Part shown: piece by piece, positions 57,606 to 64,000 of the stretch
Layout of the letters: every line of letters starts with the position of its first letter
Numbering within the stretch: position 1 is the stretch's first letter
Assembly: GCF_001514235.1 (NCBI RefSeq)
Contig: NZ_KQ948938.1
Span: forward strand, 124,001-188,000
Source of the DNA: Streptomyces caeruleatus
GTDB lineage: Bacteria; Actinomycetota; Actinomycetes; Streptomycetales; Streptomycetaceae
Length of the DNA: 64,000 nt
Direction of reading: 5' to 3'
The notes under the pieces: model-generated
The model's database searches: none
What the model saw: the letters and a program-made list of their open reading frames with translations, nothing else
Told to the model about the DNA's origin: nothing
Translations under genes and position numbers: made by a program

Positions 57606-57845
57606 ATGTCTCGGATCCTCTATCCGACCAACGAGGCCGCGGAGCTGCTCGGCGTTGGGCTCTCCACGGCCAAAGCCCTGATCAAGAGTGGCGAGCTGCG
57701 GAGCGTGAAGATCGGCCACTCCCGCCGGGTGCCGGCCGATGCCCTGCACGAGTACGTCCAGCGGCTCGACGCCGAACAGAACGGCGAAGCGGCCGGGGGT
57801 CCAGCCCCGGCCGCCTCTGTCGAGAACGTCCCGTCCATCGCCTGA
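57606..57845 (+). CDS. xis: Excisionase-type DNA-binding protein
   Basis: A 79-residue protein from ATG 57606 with CTGGAG upstream. LYPTNEAAELLGVGLSTAKALIKSGELRSVKIGHSRRVPADALHEYVQRL is the canonical excisionase (MerR-like winged HTH) domain, covering residues 4-55. It is divergent from the integrase operon, the usual xis placement, and probably directs excision. The C-terminal tail is Pro/Ala-rich and is encoded by a GC-rich hairpin repeated 66 bp downstream. Confidence 0.85.
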   Translation: MSRILYPTNEAAELLGVGLSTAKALIKSGELRSVKIGHSRRVPADALHEYVQRLDAEQNGEAAGGPAPAASVENVPSIA

Positions 57846-57880
57846 ACGCACTGACGGCCGGGGGGTCCAGCCCCCGGCCG
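57789..57880 (+). repeat. Two near-identical GC hairpins in and after the excisionase gene
   Basis: GCGGCCGGGG/CCCCGGCCGC (57789-57798 with 57805-57814) and CGGCCGGGGG/CCCCCGGCCG (57855-57864 with 57871-57880) both enclose TCCAG and form 10-bp stems. The first lies in the 3' coding part of xis, the second 10 bp after its stop. They could be tandem terminators limiting read-through into the replication genes, or arms created by a local duplication. Confidence 0.6.
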
Positions 57881-57895
57881 CCGATTGGAGTCCTC

Positions 57896-58324
57896 ATGGC
57901 CCAGATTAAGGCCACCCACCGACAGGCCGCCAGTAGCCCCGCTATCGCCGCCGCGCTCGCGCCGACCGGCCACCCGCACCCGCTTCTCGCCGAGCAGGCC
58001 CGCGAGCACCCCGAGCCCGTCACCTCCATGGAGCGAGCCGAGACCGCCATCCGCGCCGCCCTGCGCGACCAGCTCGCCGGAACGACCACCAACTTCCACG
58101 GCGCCAGCGACCAGCTTGCCGAGGTGCTCATCGACGAGCAGGCCCGGCACCTTGCCCGCCCCGAGGTCGGAGGCTTCCCCCTCGAGGAGTGCCGCGGGTA
58201 CGAAGCGTTCAGCCTCGCCGCCAGCGCGATGAGCCGAGCCCTGGCCCTGTCGCACGACCCGAAGCGCACGTACCAGACGCTGTGCATCCTGCTCGCCGAG
58301 CTGGCCGAAGAGGTCGGCGAGTGA
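57896..58324 (+). CDS. Hypothetical protein, small-gene operon
   Basis: A 142-residue protein from ATG 57896. Mostly helical with a conserved-looking end (RTYQTLCILLAELAEEVGE) and a middle segment (HGASDQLAEVLIDEQARHLA). No domain recognised. Its stop overlaps the GTG of the next gene (GTGA), starting a run of coupled genes to 59972. Confidence 0.6.
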   Translation: MAQIKATHRQAASSPAIAAALAPTGHPHPLLAEQAREHPEPVTSMERAETAIRAALRDQLAGTTTNFHGASDQLAEVLIDEQARHLARPEVGGFPLEECRGYEAFSLAASAMSRALALSHDPKRTYQTLCILLAELAEEVGE

Positions 58325-58866
58325 CCGGCCACGCAGACTCGGGCCGTCCCCGTCTGGCGCTTGCCGGGCGGGGGCGGCCCCTGCGCGCAGTCCCGCACAA
58401 CGCGATGGCAGGCGACATCACCGCCCTCCGCGCCGAGACCCAGATCGCAGCCCTGCACGTCGACTCCTGGCCGCCCTACGGCTCGCCCGCCTGGCTCCAG
58501 CTGGACCCTCGCGACCGCCGCACGTACGCCGCGACCTTGGAGGCCGCCGAGCTGTGGCGCCGCGTTGAGGACGAACGGGCACGCCTGGACGACCTCATGG
58601 ACAACGACCCGGAGGCCTGGTGGCGGGAGATCACCGACGAGGCCCGCCGCGAGACTTCCCGCATCGTTCGCGCTCGCGGCGCCGCCCAGATCGCGGCAGA
58701 CATCCGAGCCAAGAAGGCCCGAGCAGAGAACCGACCGCCTCGCGAGGTCACCGCAACCACCGGTTGGCCTCCGGTCGCCATCCCGGGACGCCCCGGCTGG
58801 TACCGGCACCTCGTGAACGGACAGCAGGTCGACCTGCCCACGAATCAGGTTCAGGGGAACGAGTGA
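58321..58866 (+). CDS. Hypothetical protein preceding the replication ATPase
   Basis: A 181-residue protein from GTG 58321. It is rich in charged helices in the middle (RRTYAATLEAAELWRRVEDERARLDDLM, then RARGAAQIAADIRAKKARAE) and ends WPPVAIPGRPGWYRHLVNGQQVDLPTNQ, a short beta unit. It resembles small proteins seen upstream of AAA ATPases in actinobacterial integrative elements. No function assigned. It is translationally coupled on both sides. Confidence 0.6.
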   Translation: MTGHADSGRPRLALAGRGRPLRAVPHNAMAGDITALRAETQIAALHVDSWPPYGSPAWLQLDPRDRRTYAATLEAAELWRRVEDERARLDDLMDNDPEAWWREITDEARRETSRIVRARGAAQIAADIRAKKARAENRPPREVTATTGWPPVAIPGRPGWYRHLVNGQQVDLPTNQVQGNE

Positions 58867-59972
58867 CCACGTACGACGACGCAGTCCTGCCGCCGGCCGC
58901 AGTCCGCGCGGCGGGGCTGCTCGGCGCTCCGGACGACACGATCGACTGGAGTGACCTTGAGCAGCGCGGCGCGGCCCCGCAGGACGCGCCCGCTGCCGCA
59001 GCCTTGCCCGCCTTCAAGACGGGCGGGGCGTTCTTCCAGGACGTGCCGGAGACCCCACCAGCCGTATGGGGGCACGGCAGCGAAGTCCTGTGGGCGGAGG
59101 GCGAGGCCCTGCTCATCGCGGCACCCCAGGGTGTGGGCAAGACGACTCTCGCGCACCAGCTCATCCGCGCCCGCCTCGGCCTCCAAGACGGCGTCCTCGG
59201 GTTCCCTGTCGTCCCCGGCCGCCGTGTGCTGCTGCTCGCCATGGACCGGCCGTCCCAGACTCGCCGAGCAGGTCACCGGATCTTCGCGGGCGACGATCCC
59301 GCGTACCTCAATGACCGCCTGGTGGTGTGGGAGGGGCCGCCGCCGTTCGACCTCGCCCAGCGCACAGACATCCTCGCTGCGATGTGCGAGCGCGCGGGCG
59401 CCGACACCGTCGTCCTCGACTCCCTCAAGGACGCCGCGGTCGGCCTCTCCGACGACGGCGTGGGATCCGGGTACAACCGGGCCCGACAGAAGGCCCTCGC
59501 CGCTGGCGTCCAGGTGCTGGAGCTGCACCACCTCGTCAAGCGCGGCCCCAACGGCACCGCCCCGAACACCATGGCCGACATCTACGGCTCCGTCTGGATC
59601 ACCTCCGGCACTGGCTCCATCGCCCTGCTCTGGGGCGAGGCCGGAGACCCCGTGGTGACCTTCCGCCACCTGAAGCAGCCCATGGACGAGGTCGGCCCCT
59701 TCCAACTCGTCCACGACCACCAGGCCGGAACCACCCACGTGCGTCATTCCGCCGACCTGCTGGAGATGGCACGGCTCGGCGGCGTCCACGGCCTCACCGC
59801 GGTCTCAGCCGCCGAAGCCATCTTTGAGACCAAGAAGGTCACACCTGCGCTGAAGATGAAGGCCCGCCGGCGCCTCGACAAACTCGTCAGCTCGGGCCAG
59901 CTCACGCGAGTTGATCCGGATTCACCCGGTAACCCGACGCGCTACTTCCTTGCTCAGGCAGCCACGCCATGA
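58863..59972 (+). CDS. RecA-fold AAA ATPase (AAA_25/RepA-like replication protein)
   Basis: A 369-residue protein from GTG 58863. Walker A AAPQGVGKTTLAHQL is at about residues 80-94 and Walker B ADTVVLDSLKDAAVGLSDDGVGSGYN at about 179-204. VLELHHLVKRGPNGTAPNTMADIYGSVWITSGTGSIALLWGE then gives the DnaB/RepA-type sensor region, and the C-terminus is a winged-helix-like domain (MKARRRLDKLVSSGQLTRV). This matches the hexameric RecA-like helicases of plasmids and satellites. It probably drives replication or maintenance of the excised element. Confidence 0.8.
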   Translation: MTTYDDAVLPPAAVRAAGLLGAPDDTIDWSDLEQRGAAPQDAPAAAALPAFKTGGAFFQDVPETPPAVWGHGSEVLWAEGEALLIAAPQGVGKTTLAHQLIRARLGLQDGVLGFPVVPGRRVLLLAMDRPSQTRRAGHRIFAGDDPAYLNDRLVVWEGPPPFDLAQRTDILAAMCERAGADTVVLDSLKDAAVGLSDDGVGSGYNRARQKALAAGVQVLELHHLVKRGPNGTAPNTMADIYGSVWITSGTGSIALLWGEAGDPVVTFRHLKQPMDEVGPFQLVHDHQAGTTHVRHSADLLEMARLGGVHGLTAVSAAEAIFETKKVTPALKMKARRRLDKLVSSGQLTRVDPDSPGNPTRYFLAQAATP

Positions 59973-60190
59973 CCGGCGCGAGGGTGCACGCAGGGGTGTA
60001 CGGCCCCCGCACGCCGTACACCCACACGCATCCCGCACGGTGCCGCACGGCCCGAGCGAACCCCCAGGTCACAGCCGCACGCATGGGTGTACGCACCCGC
60101 ACGCGCCCTAGGTGCACGTTCCCCACCCCCTCTACAGAGGGGGGAACGTGCGCCCCGCTCACCTCAGACGTCACATCGATGGGAACCCCC
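59973..60190. other. Inverted-repeat-rich region, possible replication origin
   Basis: GGTGTACGG (59995-60003) and CCGTACACC (60014-60022) form a perfect 9-bp inverted repeat, and a related GGGTGTACG lies at about 60085. GCACGTTCCCC (60114-60124) pairs perfectly with GGGGAACGTGC (60141-60151) over 11 bp. The plus-strand frame through it (from ATG 59969) is open, but its N-terminal part has no coding character. The location, right after the replication ATPase gene, fits an origin or a terminator. Confidence 0.5.
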
Positions 60191-60382
60191 ATGGAATCCA
60201 CCTCCGCTGTCGAGCAGGCCGTACAAGCCCGCATCACCGCCGCCCGCATCCGCGTCCAGGCCGCCGCCAAGAGGCGTGAAGACCTCGCCCAAGCACGACG
60301 TAGAGGCCTCGCCAGACGCCACGCCCAGAAGCTGCGGAACCAGGCCGCCAGACGCCAGGAACAGCCCCCAGACACCCCATGA
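60191..60382 (+). CDS. Small basic protein
   Basis: A 63-residue protein from ATG 60191 (an in-frame ATG at 60179 or 59969 is also possible). ESTSAVEQAVQARITAARIRVQAAAK, then RREDLAQARRRG and AQKLRNQAARRQEQP, form a strongly basic, helical chain likely to bind nucleic acid. The rest of the frame upstream encodes low-complexity sequence through inverted repeats, so the short version is preferred. Confidence 0.55.
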   Translation: MESTSAVEQAVQARITAARIRVQAAAKRREDLAQARRRGLARRHAQKLRNQAARRQEQPPDTP

Positions 60383-60462
60383 GCGACCCGCGCTCATCCG
60401 GTTCCGGCCGCGCCGCGTGACGCGCGCGCGTGGAGACACCATCACCCCAGCTCAGGAGCACC

Positions 60463-60810
60463 ATGCGACTCCAGCCCGCACAACTCCAGTGGAACGACCG
60501 CGTCATGGCCGAGGCCCGTAAGCACCGGTACACCGTGTTCGTTCCGCAGCGCGAGAATCAGCGCGGTGACGACCCCTCGCTGATCCTGGTCCGCGGCCCT
60601 CGCGTGATCATGCTGTGGCTGCGTATGGGCCGCCGTAAGCCAGTCCCGCAGGTCGACCGGCACCGAGAGGCCGGCCGCGAGGCGCACGCGTTCTGGCCTG
60701 CTGACTGGCCGCTGTTCGTGCGCGTCCTGGTGATGGCGCCCGCGCCCGTGGGGCGCCTCGCTGACCGTGTGCAGGCGCAGGACGGCGCCGACGGTGACGA
60801 CGCAGCCTGA
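60463..60810 (+). CDS. VRR-NUC-like protein, probably catalytically degenerate
   Basis: A 115-residue protein from ATG 60463 with CAGGAG upstream. NDRVMAEARKHRYTVFVPQ, DPSLILVRGPRVIMLWLRMGRRKPVPQVDRHREAGREAHAF and the WPADWP end follow the VRR-NUC layout seen in phage and plasmid nucleases (GfPDLvLvr..rvvfaELK, then Q..w......aG.e...W.p.dw). The ExK pair expected at 'aELK' reads LWLR, so metal-dependent cleavage is unlikely. It may have kept structure-specific DNA binding. Confidence 0.55.
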   Translation: MRLQPAQLQWNDRVMAEARKHRYTVFVPQRENQRGDDPSLILVRGPRVIMLWLRMGRRKPVPQVDRHREAGREAHAFWPADWPLFVRVLVMAPAPVGRLADRVQAQDGADGDDAA

Positions 60811-61234
60811 GCCGTCCCAGGACGCGCACGAGGACGGCGTACGCGTCCCGGGCATCGTCGCCTACCCCTTGTGGCTGGCCCTGCGCGAGCACGCCCGTCA
60901 GACCCGCGCCAGTGGCTACGACATCCGCCCCGAAGTCATGGCCGCCCTCAACGACTTGCGGACGGCCGCTCTCGCACACATGTCCACTTCCGGGCACGGC
61001 AACCGGACATTGCCCCACGATCGCGCCAGTGACCGCCTGGTCACCACTGGGGAGCTCGCCGGCCGCCTCGGGGTGACCGGGCGCCACGTCCTCCGGCTGG
61101 CCGCCGCTGAGGGCATCACGCGCGTGGCGTGGGGCCGGTGGTCAGCCGAGGACGCCGACTACCTCGTCCGCACCCACAGGGAGGCGACCACATGCCCGCC
61201 ACCACCACAGAGCCAGCCGACCCGCTCGCGATGA
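60794..61234 (+). CDS. Helix-turn-helix protein
   Basis: A 146-residue protein from GTG 60794, overlapping the previous gene by 17 bp. The C-terminal half (LVTTGELAGRLGVTGRHVLRLAAAEGITRVAWGRWSAEDADYLV) is a MerR/excisionase-like HTH with the wing ending in a tyrosine-rich helix. The N-terminal half has helices (VAYPLWLALREHARQTRASG). It is probably a DNA-binding regulator of the element, and overlaps the next gene by 43 bp. Confidence 0.65.
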   Translation: MTTQPEPSQDAHEDGVRVPGIVAYPLWLALREHARQTRASGYDIRPEVMAALNDLRTAALAHMSTSGHGNRTLPHDRASDRLVTTGELAGRLGVTGRHVLRLAAAEGITRVAWGRWSAEDADYLVRTHREATTCPPPPQSQPTRSR

Positions 61235-61857
61235 CCGACGCCGAGGTCGCCGCGATCGTCCCCGACGCCCGCCAGGCCGCCGCCGACGCCAAGCGCGACC
61301 TGGCCGACGCCGAGGCAGACCCGAGCAGCGTCACCCCCGCCCGCCTCACCGAGCTGCGCGCCGCCGCCGAGCACGCCGAGCTGCTCGTGCCCGCCGCCGA
61401 GCGCCGCTACGCCGAGGTACAGACGGCACGCCGTGAGGCCAATAAGGCCGCTCGCCTTGCCCGCGTCCGCGCTGAGGGGCCCGTGGACCTCGACCACACC
61501 GCCGAGCTCCTGGGCCACCTCAACGCCCTCGACACCGCACTCCGAGCGTTCTGCGAGGCCGCGCACGCCCACAACGAGCGCGTCACCTACTGGGCGACCG
61601 AGGCCGGCATCGCCGCCGGAAGCCGTGACGCGGTGGCCATCGGCGCCAAGACCTGGCGTCACCTCGAAGGCGGACGCCTCGTCGCGTCCCTGGTGCACCG
61701 GGCCATGCGCCAGTACCCGCGCGAGTTCCTCCTCGATGGCGCCCGCCCGATCACGCACGACGGCGACCCGTACGGCCCCAAGCGCATGGGCGAGCGGACG
61801 GTGAGCGCCCCTGAGACGCCTCTCGACCTGCACGACCTGATCCGGAAGGACGCCTGA
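61192..61857 (+). CDS. Hypothetical coiled-coil protein
   Basis: A 221-residue protein from ATG 61192. A long coiled coil (MTDAEVAAIVPDARQAAADAKRDLADAEAD through AERRYAEVQTARREANKAARLARVRAEG) fills residues about 13-100, followed by a helical domain (VSHLNALDTAL-type) and a structured end (GDPYGPKRMGERTVSAPETPLDLHDLIR). No function assigned. Its stop is 2 bp before the next ATG. Confidence 0.6.
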   Translation: MPATTTEPADPLAMTDAEVAAIVPDARQAAADAKRDLADAEADPSSVTPARLTELRAAAEHAELLVPAAERRYAEVQTARREANKAARLARVRAEGPVDLDHTAELLGHLNALDTALRAFCEAAHAHNERVTYWATEAGIAAGSRDAVAIGAKTWRHLEGGRLVASLVHRAMRQYPREFLLDGARPITHDGDPYGPKRMGERTVSAPETPLDLHDLIRKDA

Positions 61858-61859
61858 CA

Positions 61860-62546
61860 ATGCCCATCCCCGCACCGATGACGCATCCCAACGAGGACGC
61901 CGACCACCTCGCCGCCCGCGCCTCCAAGGAGACGTTCGTCGCGAAGGCCGGCCCCATCCGCAGCAACCCCGATGCGTCCGCCCGCTTCAAGGCACAGCAG
62001 GTCAGCAACCTGTACGACACCCACCTTCGCGAGATCGCCGAGGCGTACGAGCGGCTCACCGAACGGCGCCGCGAGCGCCTCACCCACCTCGAAGGTCTCG
62101 TGCCAGTCGGCCCCGGCATCCCCGAGGGCACGTCCCCCGCGGACAAGGCCACGCTGATGCAGGCCTTCCGCACCGCATGGAACCAGGCCCAGGAGACCGA
62201 CACCGCGGGCCGGGCCCGCCTGCTCGCCGAGGCCGAGCGGTTCGACGACGACGCGATACGCCGCGCCGTCCTCACCTTCGCCGTCGACCACTCCGAGGAA
62301 CCGATCCTTCGCGGCTGGACCGAGCAGCACGTCGACCAGGAGGGCTACCTCGACGAGGTCCGCCAGCTGCGCGAGGCCATCGCCGGGCGCGGCCCCTACC
62401 GCGGCTTCGAGCGGCAGGACTTCACGCCGCTGCCGAAGCCGCAGGAGGCGTACGACTGGCCGCTCATCAAGGACGACCCGAACGCACAGCCCGGCGACCG
62501 CGGTGTGCAGGTGCGGCCCGGCGTCATCGAGTTCCGCAGGGGCTGA
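61860..62546 (+). CDS. Hypothetical protein, last of the small-gene operon
   Basis: A 228-residue protein from ATG 61860. The helical centre (YDTHLREIAEAYERLTERRRERLTHLEG) and the C-terminal segment (DWPLIKDDPNAQPGDRGVQVRPGVIEFRRG) look well conserved. No domain recognised. As the last co-directional gene before a break in orientation and style, it probably lies near the right end of the element. Confidence 0.6.
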   Translation: MPIPAPMTHPNEDADHLAARASKETFVAKAGPIRSNPDASARFKAQQVSNLYDTHLREIAEAYERLTERRRERLTHLEGLVPVGPGIPEGTSPADKATLMQAFRTAWNQAQETDTAGRARLLAEAERFDDDAIRRAVLTFAVDHSEEPILRGWTEQHVDQEGYLDEVRQLREAIAGRGPYRGFERQDFTPLPKPQEAYDWPLIKDDPNAQPGDRGVQVRPGVIEFRRG

Positions 62547-62610
62547 CCCATGGCACTGACGATCGGTGAGCCGGTCGGCGTGGGCTGTAGGCGGGGCTAC
62601 GCTGCCGAAC

Positions 62611-63174
62611 ATGCCCGAATGGTTCAACTCTGTGTGGCCAGTGGTGACTTTCGTCCTCGGCCTCGTAGCGGCGTTCGGCCGTGACCTGCTTTCGCAGACC
62701 CGGCAGGACCGCCGAGAGCAAGTAGCCCGGCAGCATGAGCGCGAGAAGGCGGTTCGCGACCGCCGCGAGGCGTTCGAGTTGGAACACCTTGTGGAGGTCA
62801 ATGGACTGCTCCGCGCGGCCGTCGACGCGTTCCATGACGCCTCATCGGCCCTGCGGTCCTACAAGGAAGCGCAGCAGGCAGAGGCGCTCACGCCCGAACT
62901 AAGACAGCAGTTCAACGGGGCAGTCGAGGCGTTCGAGGCCGCCCACGCGGCCGTGTTGTCGCAGACCGGTTTCATCCTGTCGGACGAGATCCGAGCGAAG
63001 GCTGTGGAGGCGGCCTCAGAGCTCAACGAGGCCTACGAGCATGAACTGTTCGCCGAGGAGGCGTCGTTTCAGTCCACGCCGCGTGAGGCCCGGGAGGCGG
63101 CGTACGAGGCACTGGCGGCCCGCGTCCGCGAGATCTACGCCGACCGAGAGCAGCACCGGGAGTTGGAGGACTGA
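62611..63174 (+). CDS. Single-pass membrane protein with coiled coil
   Basis: A 187-residue protein from ATG 62611. One N-terminal membrane helix (WPVVTFVLGLVAAFGRDLL, residues 9-27) is followed by a basic region (RQDRREQVARQHEREKAVRDRREAFELEHLVEVNGLLRAA) and a largely helical C-terminus ending AREIYADREQHRELED. The layout is common in phage and plasmid small proteins of unknown function. No family recognised. Confidence 0.6.
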   Translation: MPEWFNSVWPVVTFVLGLVAAFGRDLLSQTRQDRREQVARQHEREKAVRDRREAFELEHLVEVNGLLRAAVDAFHDASSALRSYKEAQQAEALTPELRQQFNGAVEAFEAAHAAVLSQTGFILSDEIRAKAVEAASELNEAYEHELFAEEASFQSTPREAREAAYEALAARVREIYADREQHRELED

Positions 63175-63198
63175 GGCTGGAGGCACTAGACCTGACCG

Positions 63199-63231
63199 GG
63201 CGCCCGGGACCTCCCTCGAGGACCGGGCGCC
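63199..63231. terminator. Bidirectional hairpin terminator
   Basis: GGCGCCCGG (63199-63207) pairs perfectly with CCGGGCGCC (63223-63231) across a 15-nt loop that itself contains CCTC/GAGG. It lies between convergent genes (plus strand ending 63174, minus strand ending 63242). Confidence 0.8.
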
Positions 63232-63241
63232 GCCGCGTTCG

Positions 63242-63799
63242 TCAGATTCGTCGCTGGGCCGCCACCGCGCCCGTGTAGGTCTCCCGCGTCAGGTCCTCCG
63301 GGCCGATCCCCAACTCGGCGAGCACCGCGCGGATATCGTCCAGGGCCGCGGGCACCTCGCCCTCGTCGACGAGGGTCTCGACTTCCAGGAACGTGCCATC
63401 GATCTCGGGCACCCTCACGAGGGTGGCGAGCATCTGCCGGCCGCGCGCCTCCAAGTCGTAGTTCCGGCACCGCTTCTCGAACGCGATCACCTCGACATGA
63501 CCCAGGCCCCGAAGGATGGCGTGCGCCTGGTCCGCGTCCTCGACACGGGTTTCGTGCTCGGGCTTCGACCCGGACTCGGCGTCGACCGCGGCGCCCTTGT
63601 ACGTGAGCACGGTGCGTGTGCCGTCCGCGCCGTGGACCGTTCGTACCCGCAGTTCCTCTCCGGCCTTCTCCAGCGAGCCGTCCGGCCGGTCGTAGTACGT
63701 GTCCCGGTACACCTCGACACGAGCCTCGGCACGCTCGTCCAGCTGCCGCATGACCGCCTCGGGCGCGTGCACGCGCGCCTTCAACTCCGCCTCGATCAC
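63242..63799 (-). CDS. CYTH-domain protein (class IV adenylate cyclase / triphosphatase type)
   Basis: A 185-residue protein from ATG 63799. The CYTH signature E-x-E-x-K is at the N-terminus (IEAELKARV). Alternating charged strands follow: YRDTYYDRPDGSLEKAGEELRVRTV, TVLTYKGAAVDAESGSKPEHETRVED, VIAFEKRCRNYDLEARGRQMLATLVRVPEIDGTFLEVETLVDE. These line the triphosphate tunnel. Such proteins act on ATP or inorganic triphosphate with a divalent metal; the substrate cannot be told from sequence. It has typical chromosomal codon usage and is probably outside the mobile element. Confidence 0.85.
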   Translation of the reverse strand: MIEAELKARVHAPEAVMRQLDERAEARVEVYRDTYYDRPDGSLEKAGEELRVRTVHGADGTRTVLTYKGAAVDAESGSKPEHETRVEDADQAHAILRGLGHVEVIAFEKRCRNYDLEARGRQMLATLVRVPEIDGTFLEVETLVDEGEVPAALDDIRAVLAELGIGPEDLTRETYTGAVAAQRRI

Positions 63800-63816
63800 G
63801 TGCGGTTCCTTCCTCG

Positions 63817-63999
63817 TCAGACCGTGCGCTCAGCGCCGTCGATGACCGCCTCGAACATCCGCCTGAACCCCCGGTACAGCGGGCCGTGCGGCGTCTCCAT
63901 CACCTTGTACATCGCCGACTCGTGCCCTTCCCACCCTGCATCGAACGCGCCCACGAACATCGTTCCGTCCGTGCGAATGACTCGCCAGGTCGGGAGCAT
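63817..63999 (-). CDS. Hypothetical protein at the window edge
   Basis: A 60-residue frame from an ATG at 63999 to a stop at 63817 (LPTWRVIRTDGTMFVGAFDAGW, then ESAMYKVMETPHGPLYRGFRRMFEAVI). It is protein-like, with a beta strand and a C-terminal helix, but the ATG lies one base from the window end and translation may begin upstream, so it may be partial. No domain recognised. It is followed by the CYTH gene after 17 bp on the same strand. Confidence 0.5.
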   Translation of the reverse strand: MLPTWRVIRTDGTMFVGAFDAGWEGHESAMYKVMETPHGPLYRGFRRMFEAVIDGAERTV

Positions 64000-64000
64000 C

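Larger units (their letters stand above)
55373..62546. mobile_element. Second integrated element (Int/Xis/replication ATPase island)
   Basis: From the tRNA-Thr fragment rightwards come a tyrosine integrase, a small HTH protein, an excisionase, a RecA-fold ATPase, a stem-loop-rich region and a series of small coupled plus-strand genes. No capsid, terminase, relaxase or TraB gene is seen, so this could be a phage-satellite-like or plasmid-like island, or a decayed AICE. The right edge is not fixed: no second att copy was found before 64 kb, and the limit given is the last gene that looks element-like. Confidence 0.55.

Noticed and set aside
1..64000. CRISPR array
   Set aside because: No regularly spaced direct repeats of 24-40 bp and no Cas gene were found; repeats present are hairpins, iterons and paralogous tails.
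62547..64000. Right attachment site of the second element
   Set aside because: No second copy of the 45-nt tRNA fragment is visible before 64 kb, so the right limit is left open.

Overview
The window is high-GC actinobacterial DNA, almost certainly from Streptomyces or a close relative. The evidence is third-position GC bias, frequent GTG/TTG starts, translationally coupled operons, a WhiB protein, and Streptomyces-type DUF317, DUF2637, DUF4913, DUF6112 and SCO6880-family proteins. Most of it is accessory DNA.

Layout. (1) 1-3.6 kb: a MAB_1171c-type membrane protein, an amidohydrolase and a double-HTH regulator with a palindrome upstream of its start. (2) 4.4-11.4 kb, plus strand: replication and mobilisation genes of an integrative conjugative element (ICE) or plasmid. 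They are a phage-O-like initiator carrying iteron-like repeats, a DnaC-like ATPase, WhiB, a DUF2637 membrane protein, MobC, an oriT-like row of hairpins and a relaxase. (3) 11.6-14.7 kb: a STAND-like ATPase/TPR protein paired with a QueD-like enzyme. (4) 14.9-38.4 kb, mostly minus strand: a type IV secretion (T4SS) conjugation operon read from 38.4 kb leftwards. It runs NlpC/P60 lysin, VirB2-like DUF6112, VirB8-like, VirB6-like, SCO6880, VirB4-like and VirD4-like coupling protein, with about fifteen cargo proteins among and after them. Nine cargo proteins end in R-x-R, and six share a C-terminal R-x-x-A-A-x-A-R-S/T motif placed 27-32 residues before the stop. Two genes here are broken (a DUF317 gene and a cytosine methyltransferase). 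(5) 39.0-40.8 kb: a beta-class DNA methyltransferase converging on a PD-(D/E)XK/DUF5655 nuclease. (6) 41.1-55.1 kb: a defence island of MORC/MutL-like GHKL ATPase, Z1 ATPase, DUF4420-type nuclease, AIPR protein, Vsr endonuclease and a cytosine methyltransferase fused to an EndoIII-like [4Fe-4S] domain, followed by a GHKL/histidine-kinase hybrid coupled to a response regulator. (7) 55.37 kb: a 45-nt 3' fragment of tRNA-Thr(CGU), the att core. (8) 55.5-62.5 kb: a second integrated element with tyrosine integrase, excisionase, RecA-fold replication ATPase, degenerate VRR-NUC-like protein and small proteins, but no visible transfer or capsid genes. (9) 63.2-64 kb: a CYTH/class IV adenylate cyclase and an edge gene, probably ordinary chromosome.

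How it fits together. The ICE can replicate, nick itself at oriT and export its DNA through a T4SS, and it carries defence genes next to its right att site. Two divergent operons 34 kb apart (replication at 4.5 kb, conjugation at 38.4 kb) share a leader whose hairpin keeps the loop UUAGCAG while its stem base pairs change, suggesting one regulator or RNA structure controls both. The shared C-terminal tails, faintly echoed on the relaxase, suggest the element may send proteins as well as DNA into the recipient. The tRNA fragment has a foreign integrase on its 3' side and no complete tRNA, which implies two elements integrated in tandem at one tRNA gene. All functions are inferred from sequence motifs and context; no database search was possible.
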